A stretch of DNA of 64,000 nucleotides from Kosakonia pseudosacchari (GTDB lineage Bacteria; Pseudomonadota; Gammaproteobacteria; Enterobacterales; Enterobacteriaceae): positions 106,209 to 170,208 of the forward strand of contig NZ_FXWP01000017.1 in assembly GCF_900184035.1 (NCBI RefSeq). Direction: 5' to 3'. Under the pieces are notes generated by a model. It was not told where the DNA came from, made no database searches, and saw only the letters and a program-made list of their open reading frames with translations. The first letter of the stretch is position 1. Each line of letters starts with the position of its first letter. A program made the translations under genes and the position numbers. This document shows positions 48,346-58,008 of this stretch, one piece after another.

Positions 48346-51300
48346 AACAATCTCCCAGTATTCGGATCAATTTTAAACATACCAGACTCCAGACCTTTGC
48401 TTGCCCAATCCTGAATATTTTTTACACCCAGAGCCAGTTGAGTATCACTCATCCTGTTTGCCTGACTTGCAAGTTGAGTTAATCGGCCTCTGACGGCAGC
48501 GGTATACTGATTATGATTAGACCAGTGGCCAGGGAGGCCTATTTTCCCTGCCAAATCTTGAGATCCAGGTAAGAAAATTCCATTTGAAGCACCGTCGCCA
48601 TTCCAGCCAATTTTTTGAAGTCTTTCAAAAATTGGCTTGAAGTTTTTATCCTTTATCAGTTCTTCCGGGATAAGGTGATGGTTCGCCATGCCATCGCCAC
48701 TCCGTGCTCCCATGTTACGACCTAACACGCAACTGCTAAACCCCAACGGATCCACCCATCCCAGCGGATCCACCACATACGTATACGTATTCAGCCCACC
48801 CAGTAACCCTATCGGGTCCATCTGGGTGTAGCGCCCGCCGCAGGGGTCATAGTAACGGAAGGTGTTGTAGTGGAGTCCGGTTTCGCGGTCGAGGTACTGG
48901 CCCTGGAAGCGCAGGTTCTGCGGCACATCCCAGTCCGCTGTGCAGTTTTCCCGCTCGCTGCGTCCCCAGGTGGTGGAAACGCCCTGCCAGACAACTTCGC
49001 CGCTGCTGTCGGTCACTTTTTCCGGCAGACCATTCAGCTCCGTGTGATACCAGTACACGTCCGCGTGCCCGCCGCGACTGTCGACGCGGGCCAGCGGTTC
49101 GTAGCTGTTTTCCGTGTAGACATACTGCACGGCCGCGTCCGGGTTGCTGTCGCTGCACTCGCCGACCATCTGCAGGCCCGACCATGCGTACTGCGTGCGT
49201 TCCGCTTTACGGGTATGGCGTCGCCACACCTGTTTTTCCGTGCGGCGACCGAGCGCGTCATAGCGGTATTCGGCCCGGGTGAACTCCGCGTCGCCCTCAA
49301 TTATCACCTGGCTGATGCGGTGTTCATCGTCATAACTGAAGCGCTGCACCGTGCCGCGATGGCTGTCGTGGCGTTCAGTCATCCGCCCGAAACCGTCATA
49401 CTCCCAGCGCACACCCTCCAGGCGTTTCAGCAGGTTGTCCCACACCGGCGGTAAATCCGGCGTGGTGCGGTTGTCGGCCGCGTCATACCAGAAGCGTTCT
49501 TCACCGGTTGGCTGGATGCTTTGCGTCATGCGCCCTGCCGCGTCGTAGCCCCACAGCGACTGCCGGTATTTCTCCGCAGGCGTTGGCGGCGCGCCGTCGG
49601 TGTACATCTGGCGGATAATCTGGTCGGCGCGATCCCACTGGTAGCGGCGTTCGAAGACCAGCCGATCGCGCACATTGTCCAAGCAGCGGCGCTGCGTGAT
49701 GCGTCCGGCGATGTCGTACTGCGTCTCCAGCTCCAGCGCGCCCAGCGTGCGGTGCGTTTCGCGGTGTAGTTTATCGCGCTGATAGCCGGTAATAGGCAGC
49801 GTTTTGCCGCCGAACACGAGCTGCATCTCCAGCAGATGCCCGGTGCCGTAGCGCAGGTACTGCATCTGCCGCCCGCCCGGGAATGTGGTGGCGCTGAGGT
49901 TACTTAATGCGTCGTACTGATGTTCAAATTTGCCGGCATGGTTCTCTTCGCTAACCAGATCGCCAAGCTTATTGCGCTGGAAAACAATCACTTCGGCATT
50001 TTCCGGCTCGCGCATATCAATCGCCGCCTGACGCCACTCGCTGTAGACATAGCGGCGCACTTCCGTTGCCAGTTCACTATAGCGGTACTCGGTGCGGTGC
50101 TGCTCGGTTTCCCGCGCAATCATGCGGCCAAGCGCGTCATATTCGTAGTTCATCACCTGCGGTGGCAGGTTGCTTCCGCTAACCGGGTGACGCACCAGCG
50201 TGGCGACTTGTTGCAGAGCGTTGTACTGGTAATCGGTTTGCCGTCCGGCGTAATCATACTGACGGGTCAGTAAACCGGTGGCGGTGTAATCAAAGCGCCA
50301 TTGCTGATTGTTGGCATTGGTCAGCGTCACCAGGCGACCCGCGCGGTTAAAGCGGAAACGGGTCACATGCCCGGCGGGATCGATGGCTTCTGTCACTTGC
50401 CCGCGCGCGTTAAGCGTCACTTTCCGCTCGCTGACGCCATCTACGCTCTGCCCGCATAACAGCCCGGCTTTGTTGTACCTGAAAAGGGTTTCGCGGCCAT
50501 CGGCGCGGATGAACGTTTTGAGGCGGCCTGCCGGGCTCCAGATATAGCGTTCGGTGTTGCCAAGCGGGTCGGTCGTCAGCACAAGCCGACCGGCATCGTC
50601 ATACTGGCGGCGGCTCAGGTTACCGGAGCAATCCTCTTCGCGGATCAGTTGCCCCAGCGCGTCCCACCAGAAGCGGTGGCTGTTTTCCAGCGCGTCGATA
50701 CGGCGGAGTAAATCGCCCTGGTCGTTCCACTCAAAGCGGGTTACGCCCCCTTCAGGATCGGTCAACGACACCACATCGCCCGCCAGGTTGTATTCGTAGC
50801 GCCAGCTTGCGCCGTCCGGTAACACCTCGGTCAGCGGGAAATCATAGAGCGGATGCCAGGTTTTCAGCGTCGCGCGATCGAGTGGATCGCGCTCCAGCGT
50901 CATGTTGCCGCGATCGTCCCACGCATATTCCCAGCGCCCGCCGTCCGGCTGAATCACGGCCAGCGGCTGCTCGGATTTGCCCGACCAGCTAAATTGCCAG
51001 TTGCCGCCGTACACATCGGTGTAGTCCGTGATGCGGTACAGCGCATCCCAGTGGTGCTCACTGACCACGCCTTCATCATTGCTGACGCGCGCGTAGCGTT
51101 GGGTTTCATCGGCGTCGATACGCCAGTTTTCCAGCACCGCGCCTTGCTCGTCATGCACCTGATAGGCGCTCACGCGCCAGTGGCTGGAGTCGGCGGCGGG
51201 ACGCCACTGGTAATGCACGGTTAAGCCGGTCGCAAAGCCGTGCCAGGCCAGCATATCGCTGGCACGATCCCAGCCGAACTGACGGGTGACGATATCATCG

Positions 51301-52874
51301 GCGTCGGTAACGGCAATCAGTTGTCCCTTTTCGTTATAGCGATAGGACACCAGCAGATGGCGCGCGCCACCGCAAACCTGGTAAACCGCACGCAGCCGCC
51401 CGAACGCGGCTTCGTACTCCAGTTCCACATCCAGCGCTTCGTTATCGCTGGAGATACGCGCCAGTTGACCTTGTTCGTTCCAGCTAAAATAGTGAGCGTT
51501 TTCATGGCGATCATACAGACGGTGCATGCGCCACTCGCCGGGTCGCGTTGGGTCCGGCTCATAAATCTGCTGCTCGCCGTCACCGGTTTGAATCACCATC
51601 GCCCCGTTCGGGCTGCAAAACAGCTTCAGGCCATCTTGCGGATAAAAAACCATATCGCCGCTGAGCACTTCGCCCATCCCCAGCTCGCGCCCGCTCATAT
51701 CGCGGAAGATCAGCTGGTTATCGGCCAGACGCAGCAATCGCGTTTCAAACGGCAGCATCCAGCCGGTGCCGAGCATGCCGGTGGCGCGGTTGCGGCTGTG
51801 ATAGATGCGCTGCCAGTAAAGCGGCATACGGTCTGGCAGCACAAAATCGAGATCCTCTTCTTTGGCGAGGACTTTTGCGCCGGTAGGAATATTCACCGGG
51901 AAAGCGGTATTCACTGCGCTGATGGCTGCGGCGGAAACAACCTGTGAAACGGCCATGCCGCCGAGCGGGCAGATGATCTCTTTGAGCAGACCGCGAATAA
52001 GCTGGCGCTCACAGGCCATTTTGATCAGGCGCGACAGCGCGCCGATTCCCAGGCTCCCCAGCAGGTTGCCAATCAGGTAGGCGAGCTGGTTTTTGCCGCT
52101 GCGGATGTCGCGCACGGTAATGGTTTCGCCGCCGATGCGCACGCGCGGATCTTCTTTGACTTTGATTTCGGCTTCGCAGGTACTTTTCTCGCCGTTGCGC
52201 GCGGCTGGCTGGTTGTTGATTAAAACGGTTCTGGAGCCCTGGGCGACAAAGTTACTGCTGGTGACCATGTGCCCTTTTTTACAGTCGACATTATCTTTCG
52301 GCATCGGCGTGGCATGCGGATCGGCGCTCTCCACCATCGGCTGCGTCAAATCTTCCCACAGGTTGGAGCCCCACTTTTTCATGTCGTCGAGCGTGAGATG
52401 GCTGGCGCGTTCGGCAACCGCCAGCAGCGCCGCACTCGGATTGAGGGCGGTTTTCATCACCGCCGCAGCGCCGGCAAGGGCTAGCATGCCGATGGCCGCC
52501 CAGTCGATGCTCTCATCGGCAGGCGCAGCGGCAAGGTTTTCTAAATAGTTCCTGTCCACCGTCGCGGCGGCGCGTGCGGCGTTTTTTTTCATGATAAAGA
52601 CATCGTCCGAGCCGGATACGATATGCGCATCCGGCGGTCCGGGGTCGATGAGCGAGTCCACCATTTTCCCGGCCGCATCGCCAATTTTACCCAGCGTGCC
52701 ACTGACCATCAGTGCGCCAATCGCCACCGCGCCCACCACGGCGCCAATGCCCGTTCCGGCGACGAACATAATCCCCAGGACAATCGCCCCTTCTACCAAC
52801 CCACTGACCAGATCCGCCAGCGCAGAGCTATGAACCAGCGGGTCTTCAATGCGGGCCGCGATGTAATCCGTCAT
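48342..52874 (-). CDS. rhs: PAAR-Rhs type VI effector with AHH-like nuclease tip
   Basis: 1510 residues. The prePAAR motif AARIEDPLVH lies at residues 6-15, followed by a hydrophobic region (24-58), PAAR-related segments up to about residue 260 with another hydrophobic segment (125-141), and further hydrophobic segments near 265-315. The YD-repeat Rhs shell runs from about 330 to 1370. The conserved core end DPIGL-N17-DPLG at about 1354-1378 matches the C-terminal autocleavage site. The last ~132 residues are the toxin, with ANHHLIPEEL and ASNGIFLPGS of AHH/HNH nucleases. It lies in vgrG-eagR-rhs-immunity order. Confidence 0.93.
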   Translation of the reverse strand: MTDYIAARIEDPLVHSSALADLVSGLVEGAIVLGIMFVAGTGIGAVVGAVAIGALMVSGTLGKIGDAAGKMVDSLIDPGPPDAHIVSGSDDVFIMKKNAARAAATVDRNYLENLAAAPADESIDWAAIGMLALAGAAAVMKTALNPSAALLAVAERASHLTLDDMKKWGSNLWEDLTQPMVESADPHATPMPKDNVDCKKGHMVTSSNFVAQGSRTVLINNQPAARNGEKSTCEAEIKVKEDPRVRIGGETITVRDIRSGKNQLAYLIGNLLGSLGIGALSRLIKMACERQLIRGLLKEIICPLGGMAVSQVVSAAAISAVNTAFPVNIPTGAKVLAKEEDLDFVLPDRMPLYWQRIYHSRNRATGMLGTGWMLPFETRLLRLADNQLIFRDMSGRELGMGEVLSGDMVFYPQDGLKLFCSPNGAMVIQTGDGEQQIYEPDPTRPGEWRMHRLYDRHENAHYFSWNEQGQLARISSDNEALDVELEYEAAFGRLRAVYQVCGGARHLLVSYRYNEKGQLIAVTDADDIVTRQFGWDRASDMLAWHGFATGLTVHYQWRPAADSSHWRVSAYQVHDEQGAVLENWRIDADETQRYARVSNDEGVVSEHHWDALYRITDYTDVYGGNWQFSWSGKSEQPLAVIQPDGGRWEYAWDDRGNMTLERDPLDRATLKTWHPLYDFPLTEVLPDGASWRYEYNLAGDVVSLTDPEGGVTRFEWNDQGDLLRRIDALENSHRFWWDALGQLIREEDCSGNLSRRQYDDAGRLVLTTDPLGNTERYIWSPAGRLKTFIRADGRETLFRYNKAGLLCGQSVDGVSERKVTLNARGQVTEAIDPAGHVTRFRFNRAGRLVTLTNANNQQWRFDYTATGLLTRQYDYAGRQTDYQYNALQQVATLVRHPVSGSNLPPQVMNYEYDALGRMIARETEQHRTEYRYSELATEVRRYVYSEWRQAAIDMREPENAEVIVFQRNKLGDLVSEENHAGKFEHQYDALSNLSATTFPGGRQMQYLRYGTGHLLEMQLVFGGKTLPITGYQRDKLHRETHRTLGALELETQYDIAGRITQRRCLDNVRDRLVFERRYQWDRADQIIRQMYTDGAPPTPAEKYRQSLWGYDAAGRMTQSIQPTGEERFWYDAADNRTTPDLPPVWDNLLKRLEGVRWEYDGFGRMTERHDSHRGTVQRFSYDDEHRISQVIIEGDAEFTRAEYRYDALGRRTEKQVWRRHTRKAERTQYAWSGLQMVGECSDSNPDAAVQYVYTENSYEPLARVDSRGGHADVYWYHTELNGLPEKVTDSSGEVVWQGVSTTWGRSERENCTADWDVPQNLRFQGQYLDRETGLHYNTFRYYDPCGGRYTQMDPIGLLGGLNTYTYVVDPLGWVDPLGFSSCVLGRNMGARSGDGMANHHLIPEELIKDKNFKPIFERLQKIGWNGDGASNGIFLPGSQDLAGKIGLPGHWSNHNQYTAAVRGRLTQLASQANRMSDTQLALGVKNIQDWASKGLESGMFKIDPNTGRLL
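48739..49647 (-). repeat. 909-bp direct repeat of the rhs core (copy in active rhs)
   Basis: Partner of 45981-46889, same orientation. It covers the last YD repeats and the conserved core end up to the toxin junction, leaving out the variable toxin tip. Such repeats allow recombination between the active rhs gene and the orphan cassette, exchanging the toxin tip. Confidence 0.9.
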
Positions 52875-52876
52875 CC

Positions 52877-53296
52877 TTACGCCCTCAGCTGTAAACCGGT
52901 GCGGATGGATGTCCAGAACGCGTCGGCGTCCGTATCAAACGGCATGGTACGGCTGAGCGTCAGCACCAGCAGGTGATCGTCAATGCGGGTCACGGCGAGT
53001 TTTTCATAGATCACCGCGCCCTGGTTTTCAAAACGCAGCGAGACCTCACGGGCAGGTTGACCGGCAACCGTGCTGTCCTGCGTTTCACCCGTCACCACTT
53101 TGCGCATGCTGCGTTTCACTTTCGCCAGTTGCTGGTTAAGGAAACTCTCTTCGTCACCGGGTTTGATATCCCACGCGCGGGTGATCACCAGTGTGGCGTT
53201 GTTCTCTTTGAATTTCAGCACGTTAATGCTGCGATCCTGATAAGCATCCGGCAGCGTGAGTTCGCCTTCGGAAAGTACAAATTGCGCCGTCGCCAT
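52877..53296 (-). CDS. EagR-type chaperone (DcrB/DUF1795) for the Rhs effector
   Basis: 139-residue DUF1795 protein (MATAQFVLSEGELTLPDAYQDRSINVLKF). Eag chaperones bind the hydrophobic prePAAR/TM segments of the cognate effector and hold it soluble for loading on VgrG. The ATG shares one base with the vgrG stop and rhs starts 2 bp after its stop. No signal peptide, unlike the related lipoprotein DcrB at 21.7 kb. Confidence 0.88.
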   Translation of the reverse strand: MATAQFVLSEGELTLPDAYQDRSINVLKFKENNATLVITRAWDIKPGDEESFLNQQLAKVKRSMRKVVTGETQDSTVAGQPAREVSLRFENQGAVIYEKLAVTRIDDHLLVLTLSRTMPFDTDADAFWTSIRTGLQLRA

Positions 53297-55221
53297 TATT
53301 TATCCGTCCCTTGATTAAATGCCGCTTTAACCGCCGCCTGGATCTGCGCAATGGTGGGTTGCGCATCTTCACCTTTTGTCGGTTTTGTCAGGTTTAAATC
53401 CAGCAGGCCCGCAGTGTTGATAGCGCCCGAACCGATAGCATCGATCTGAAAGTCCACGCATTTCAGCGTGACTGTGCCGTTCGCGCCCAGTGTCAGCACC
53501 GATTGCCCCGCCACCAGTTGAATACTGTTATCAGAAGCCTGTACCAGCGGGCCTTGCACCATTTGTGTAAAGCCGCCGCCGACCAGTTGTTCGTGTGAGA
53601 GCTGTGTTGCCTGGGTGTGTTTGCCTGCAACCGAACCGGTGTAATCGCGGGTGACGCTCACGCTCTGTGAACCGCCGACGGTATGTGTCTCGTCGTTTTT
53701 GACGTGCGTATCCATGTTGCGCTCCGCCTGGATCCACACTTGTTCTTCGCCCGCTTTGTCTTCAAAGCGCAGGGCGTTGGCGTTATCCACCGAGCCGTCT
53801 TTTGAGCGGCTGAGGAAGCCCATCTGCGTGGCGGCAGCGGGCAGCGCCCACGGCGGCATACTGGCTTCGTTATAGACACGTCCGGTGATAATCGGCCGGT
53901 CCGGGTCGCCGTTGATAAAGTCGATCACCACTTCGTCGCCTACGCGCGGAATTTGCACGCCGCCGAAGCCCTGGCCGGCCCATGCGCTGGAGACGCGCAC
54001 CCAGCAGGAGCTGGTGTCATCGCCTTTTGCCAGCCGGTCCCAGTGGAATTTCACCTTTACGCGGCCATATTTATCCGTCCAGATGCTTTCCCCCTGCGGG
54101 CCAACGACGCGCGCAGTTTGCGGGCCGTACGTGCGCGGCCACGCGGTTTGCTGCGCCGGGCGGAACACCACCGATGAGGGGATAACGCTGAAATCAATGC
54201 GGTGAATGGTTTCGCTGTCGGCGCCGCTGGCATAGCGATTCTCTTCAAAAAAGTAGTTCGCCGCTGTCACCAGATATTCGCCGTTGTCGTTAAAGAACGC
54301 CGCATTGGTCAACTGGAACGTACTGCCCGGCACAATGCCAATTGCCGTCGCCGTGCCTTCAATTTGCTGATGCTCCACCTGCCAGCGTTCCTGGCGGATG
54401 CGGGCGTAAAACTCGCCGTGACCGTGTTCAACAAAACGCCCCGGCCAGTCGTAAACATCGATGGTGCCCGGCGTGGGTGAACTCGGGTTTTGCCGCGCCT
54501 GGAACAGCCACGCGTTGGGTTTACGGAAATCGTAGTCATCAAGGCTGTAAAGCCCCGGCGTGACGCTATCTTCCAGCGCCCACTGGCTGATGCCCTCTTC
54601 GTCGGTACTGCCGCCGGAATGGGTCTGGTGATAAGGAATGGTTTCGTAACCGCTAAACGGATCATGCTGCGTCGCCGCATCCGTCAGCACCAGCGTGTGT
54701 TTGTCCGCTTCGTGGCGGAAGTGGTAAGCAATGCCTTCCAGCTCCATCAGACGGCTGATGAAATCAAAGCTGCTCTCCTGGTACTGCACGCAGTAGTCCC
54801 AGGTGCGGTAGCTGCCGGTCAGTTTGTCTTCAATGTTGACCTGGTATTCGCCGAGCAGGGTTTTCACGATTTGCGGGACTGTCTGCCCCTGGAAGATGCG
54901 CAGATTGCGGTCGCGCTTCATCGGCCAGAGATCGGGTTCCACGGTGAGTTGATACACCGCGTAGCGGGTGCCGGAAAGCTCAACGGCGCTCACCGCCACG
55001 CGGGTGATTTTGCCGTTAAGGTAGCGCGGCGCGCCGGTCAACGTTTGTGTCGGAATAGCGACAGTCACCGATTTACCCAGCAGCGTGCTGCGGTCCATTC
55101 GCGCGTCGGTGCCCAGCAACTGCAGGTTAAAGGTGAAGGCTTCGGACAGCGCTTCCCGTCCGGAGATTTTCCAGAAAAGCAGTCCTTCGACGGGTAACTG
55201 AACAGTAATTCGATTGCTCAT
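53296..55221 (-). CDS. vgrG: VgrG (TssI) spike protein of the type VI secretion system
   Basis: 641 residues with the gp27-like N-terminus, the gp5-like OB domain (GESIWTDKYGRVKVKFHWDR, SCWVRVSSAWAGQGFGG, RVGDEVVIDFINGDPDRPIITGRVYN) and a C-terminal beta-helix (about 480-600). No long C-terminal toxin extension, so it carries its effector through PAAR-Rhs. First gene of the vgrG-eagR-rhs-imm unit. No other T6SS structural gene is in the window, so the core apparatus must be encoded elsewhere. Confidence 0.95.
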   Translation of the reverse strand: MSNRITVQLPVEGLLFWKISGREALSEAFTFNLQLLGTDARMDRSTLLGKSVTVAIPTQTLTGAPRYLNGKITRVAVSAVELSGTRYAVYQLTVEPDLWPMKRDRNLRIFQGQTVPQIVKTLLGEYQVNIEDKLTGSYRTWDYCVQYQESSFDFISRLMELEGIAYHFRHEADKHTLVLTDAATQHDPFSGYETIPYHQTHSGGSTDEEGISQWALEDSVTPGLYSLDDYDFRKPNAWLFQARQNPSSPTPGTIDVYDWPGRFVEHGHGEFYARIRQERWQVEHQQIEGTATAIGIVPGSTFQLTNAAFFNDNGEYLVTAANYFFEENRYASGADSETIHRIDFSVIPSSVVFRPAQQTAWPRTYGPQTARVVGPQGESIWTDKYGRVKVKFHWDRLAKGDDTSSCWVRVSSAWAGQGFGGVQIPRVGDEVVIDFINGDPDRPIITGRVYNEASMPPWALPAAATQMGFLSRSKDGSVDNANALRFEDKAGEEQVWIQAERNMDTHVKNDETHTVGGSQSVSVTRDYTGSVAGKHTQATQLSHEQLVGGGFTQMVQGPLVQASDNSIQLVAGQSVLTLGANGTVTLKCVDFQIDAIGSGAINTAGLLDLNLTKPTKGEDAQPTIAQIQAAVKAAFNQGTDK

Positions 55222-55752
55222 AAATCGGATCCTGACGTAGGGACATGCACGATTCCGGGTGCTGTCCAGAAGTTTAACGTTACGGGTTTGGAAAAAAGCT
55301 ACCGCACGATTGCTGTAAACAAAAAGATCAATATTGTCTGGTTTTTCGCGACAAGAAATGCCAGGAATTATCCTAATCCGCGATTAACCTACTAAAAAAA
55401 GAGTCATTTTTTTACAAGCAGACGCTGAATAATCGCGAAAAAATGACGCTTAGGCCAAATCTTATGCCGTTAAATTGCTATGGTGCTGTTGCGACCGTGT
55501 TATTCAAAAGCGCTAAGTTAAATTACGCAATACCTGTTTCGCGATTATTCTCCCACTTTCACGCGAAAGCGCAGACACGCCTGATGAAAAGCAGTATAAG
55601 TTTTTAAAACACCCGCCGTTATATTATTTGCGTGATTATATAAAGTCTCATAATTATATGCCGATAAAATATAGCTCTTTACGTCATTGCCATTTAACAC
55701 CCATTTAATAAGAGTTAAGCAGGATTAAATTCGTAATAATCAGGAGGGGATA
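55222..55752. other. vgrG-GNAT divergent intergenic region
   Basis: 531 bp, AT-rich on the right half, holding promoters for vgrG (leftward) and the GNAT gene (rightward). TTTCGCG/CGCGAAA copies about 19 bp apart occur near 55550. No operator or RNA gene identified. Confidence 0.4.
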
Positions 55753-56457
55753 ATGGAATTTTTTAATCAGTATGGACAGCGCATTGGTCAGGAAATCCAG
55801 GACTGGACAAAACGCCCGCTGCCAGAAAAAATTTCGCTTAAAGGCCGTTACTGCGACGTTGTACCGCTTGTCGTGGATCACGCGGAAGATCTCTTTCCGG
55901 AATGGCAAAGTATTGATGATGACCGGGACTGGACTTATCTTGAAGATCCCCGGCCGAAAGATATGACCGCATGTTATGCCTATCTCAGAAATCTCGCTTC
56001 ACGCCCTGACAGAATCTATTTCGCGGTACAAGATAAAGCTGATAAGCAAATAAAAGGCATTTTCTATACCGGGAAATTCGATCAGGAAAATGGTTCTTTC
56101 GATATTGGCGACGTTAACTGGACGCCGTTAATGAAAAGAACCCGCATGAGTACCGAAAGTCTTTATCTTGTTTTGTCTTATTTTTTCGACCAGTTGAAGT
56201 ACCGCAGATGTGAATGGCGCACCGGCAGTTATAACGCGGACGCCATTCATTCGGCGGAACGCATTGGTTTTGTGAAAGAAGGGGTTTTGCGCGAGAAGAA
56301 AATCCGTAAAGGACGGCTGAGCGATATTACGGTGTTTTCAATTACCGTGCGCGAATGGCCGGGGCTCTCCTCAATGATGAACGGCTGGCTGAACGAGGAT
56401 AACTTTGACGGTCGCGGTCGCCAGTTGCATAAACTCTCTTCCTTCCGCCGCTACTGA
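55753..56457 (+). CDS. GNAT-family N-acetyltransferase (RimJ/RimL-like)
   Basis: 234 residues of the acetyltransf_3 type: substrate-side segment LKGRYCDVVPLVVDHAEDLF, DIGDVNWTPLMKRTRMSTESLYLVLSYFFDQLKYRRCEWRT core and SAERIGFVKEGVLREKKIRKGRLSDITVFSIT ending, typical for RimJ/RimL-like proteins. The start follows a perfect AGGAGG. Protein or small-molecule substrate unknown. It stands between vgrG and an exported protein gene; a link to type VI secretion is unproven. Confidence 0.82.
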   Translation: MEFFNQYGQRIGQEIQDWTKRPLPEKISLKGRYCDVVPLVVDHAEDLFPEWQSIDDDRDWTYLEDPRPKDMTACYAYLRNLASRPDRIYFAVQDKADKQIKGIFYTGKFDQENGSFDIGDVNWTPLMKRTRMSTESLYLVLSYFFDQLKYRRCEWRTGSYNADAIHSAERIGFVKEGVLREKKIRKGRLSDITVFSITVREWPGLSSMMNGWLNEDNFDGRGRQLHKLSSFRRY

Positions 56458-56586
56458 TAGCGCCATGCGTTGATTCCTGTTTCAACGCATGGCACTTGGG
56501 CATAACGCTTCTGCGTACTCTGCATTGCCGCCAGACGGTCTGACTAACGGTTATACCTGAGCCAGCCGGCTCAGGTTTACGTTTAA

Positions 56587-58008
56587 TTAGCGTGTTACCG
56601 CAACATTGGTCATTTTCACCGGTACCTCTTTGCCTTTTTCCCACTCGGTTAACGGTATAAAGACATTCAAATCTGACAGCCAGGCCCGCGTCTCTTTTAT
56701 CGTGCCGCTGTCGCTTTGCGTTTCACAGGAGACTTTCCAGTAACGCCCGCTGAACGCACTGCTGATCTGGCGCGCGTCATCACTGCCGGTTACTTCGCAC
56801 CGGCGATTAATCACCGTGTTCTTATCGTCTTTGTTTGATTTCGACGAAACGGTATCAAACGTAAATGTCTGCCCCTGATGCAACGGGAAACGCAGGTTGG
56901 TCTGTAATTGCTTAACCACCGTTGGCGCATAACTCATGCTGGTGCCGCCTTTGAACTGCCCAAGATTACCGAGCGTCAGGCGCTGCGCTTTAAACATTTT
57001 GTAGTTTTCCAGCAACAGCATTAACCCGTTGGGTTGCACATCCAGTTGCATGGGAACCACCTCGTTGTCACCCCATTGCATGTCCCATGTCAGCTTTTTA
57101 AAGCGCGGCGTAGCCCACGGGTTCACAATTTGTACCGCCTGTTTTTCGAGATCGGCCGGAAGCGGGAACTGGGCCATCCACTGCGGTGCATTATTGGTGA
57201 AATCCGGCAGCATCGGGCCAAGGAGGGTGGAGACGCGCTTTTTCTTCGTTGACGGAACGTACACCCCTTCCCCTTTAAACGCAGTCGGCGTGCTCATGGC
57301 GCAAAGCTGTTTGAACGCAGCGTCGGTGGCCGGTGTGTTGACAAATGTGTCCGCACGACGCTCTGCCGGTTTACCGGTCAGGCTGTCCGAGACATAACCT
57401 TCTGGCGTGATATCCAGACCGGCCATGACCTTGTCATGTTGGGTTTGGCAATCATAGGCATGTATTTCAAGTTTCAAATCGTAGGGCGCGTCATACGGCG
57501 GATCGAACGTGATCTCGCTGTATTCAAAACCAATTTTAGCGATCAGCAACTCATTAACCCGCAATACAGAGGCCGTATCCAGCAGGATTGGCGTGTCGTA
57601 TTTCGACTTTTTCTCGATATAAACCCACTCCGGGTTTTTCAGCCGGGGAGACTGGCAAAGATTTTTAGCAATATCATCCAGCGCGCTTTGGGACTTTGGC
57701 TCCGCGTAGCGGTCGTAGCTGTCGCCGTAGAAGCGGCGAATCACCTCCTCTTTATCATCCAGCATTTCCCAGTACAGCTTTACCGCTTTGTTGGTAGTGC
57801 AATCAAAACCATCCCAGCGATTAATGTGTTGCCCGTCGCTGAAAACGAGCTGGTTGAGGGCGGAAATGCGGTCATTCACGCGCATCATCAATAATGGGTT
57901 TACGGTGTTGCTGATGATTTTTTTGCCCTGGATTTCAGGGTAATCAGTGGCTTGTGCGCTAACAGCGACGGCCAGCAGTGCAGGCAGAAGTAACATGCCG
58001 GTTTTCAT
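56587..58008 (-). CDS. Large exported protein with repeated Cys domains, unknown function
   Basis: 473 residues from MKTGMLLLPALLAVAVSAQA, a clear signal peptide (cleavage before TDYPEI); the ATG at 58008 is chosen since AAGG lies 7 nt upstream, with MR- at 58014 possible. Two or three segments repeat a pattern of FDC/YDC followed about 40-70 residues later by LC (DGFDCTTNKAV...KNLCQ, HAYDCQTQHDK...KQLCAM, and RRCEVTGSDD...KVSCE), suggesting tandem disulphide domains like those of surface-adhesin E-type proteins. No lipobox. Probably periplasmic; function unknown. Confidence 0.75.
   Translation of the reverse strand: MKTGMLLLPALLAVAVSAQATDYPEIQGKKIISNTVNPLLMMRVNDRISALNQLVFSDGQHINRWDGFDCTTNKAVKLYWEMLDDKEEVIRRFYGDSYDRYAEPKSQSALDDIAKNLCQSPRLKNPEWVYIEKKSKYDTPILLDTASVLRVNELLIAKIGFEYSEITFDPPYDAPYDLKLEIHAYDCQTQHDKVMAGLDITPEGYVSDSLTGKPAERRADTFVNTPATDAAFKQLCAMSTPTAFKGEGVYVPSTKKKRVSTLLGPMLPDFTNNAPQWMAQFPLPADLEKQAVQIVNPWATPRFKKLTWDMQWGDNEVVPMQLDVQPNGLMLLLENYKMFKAQRLTLGNLGQFKGGTSMSYAPTVVKQLQTNLRFPLHQGQTFTFDTVSSKSNKDDKNTVINRRCEVTGSDDARQISSAFSGRYWKVSCETQSDSGTIKETRAWLSDLNVFIPLTEWEKGKEVPVKMTNVAVTR

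Noticed and set aside
48870..49454. 194-codon plus-strand frame opposite the rhs core, also found opposite the orphan copy
   Set aside because: It appears twice only because the rhs core is duplicated; an antisense shadow of YD repeats.
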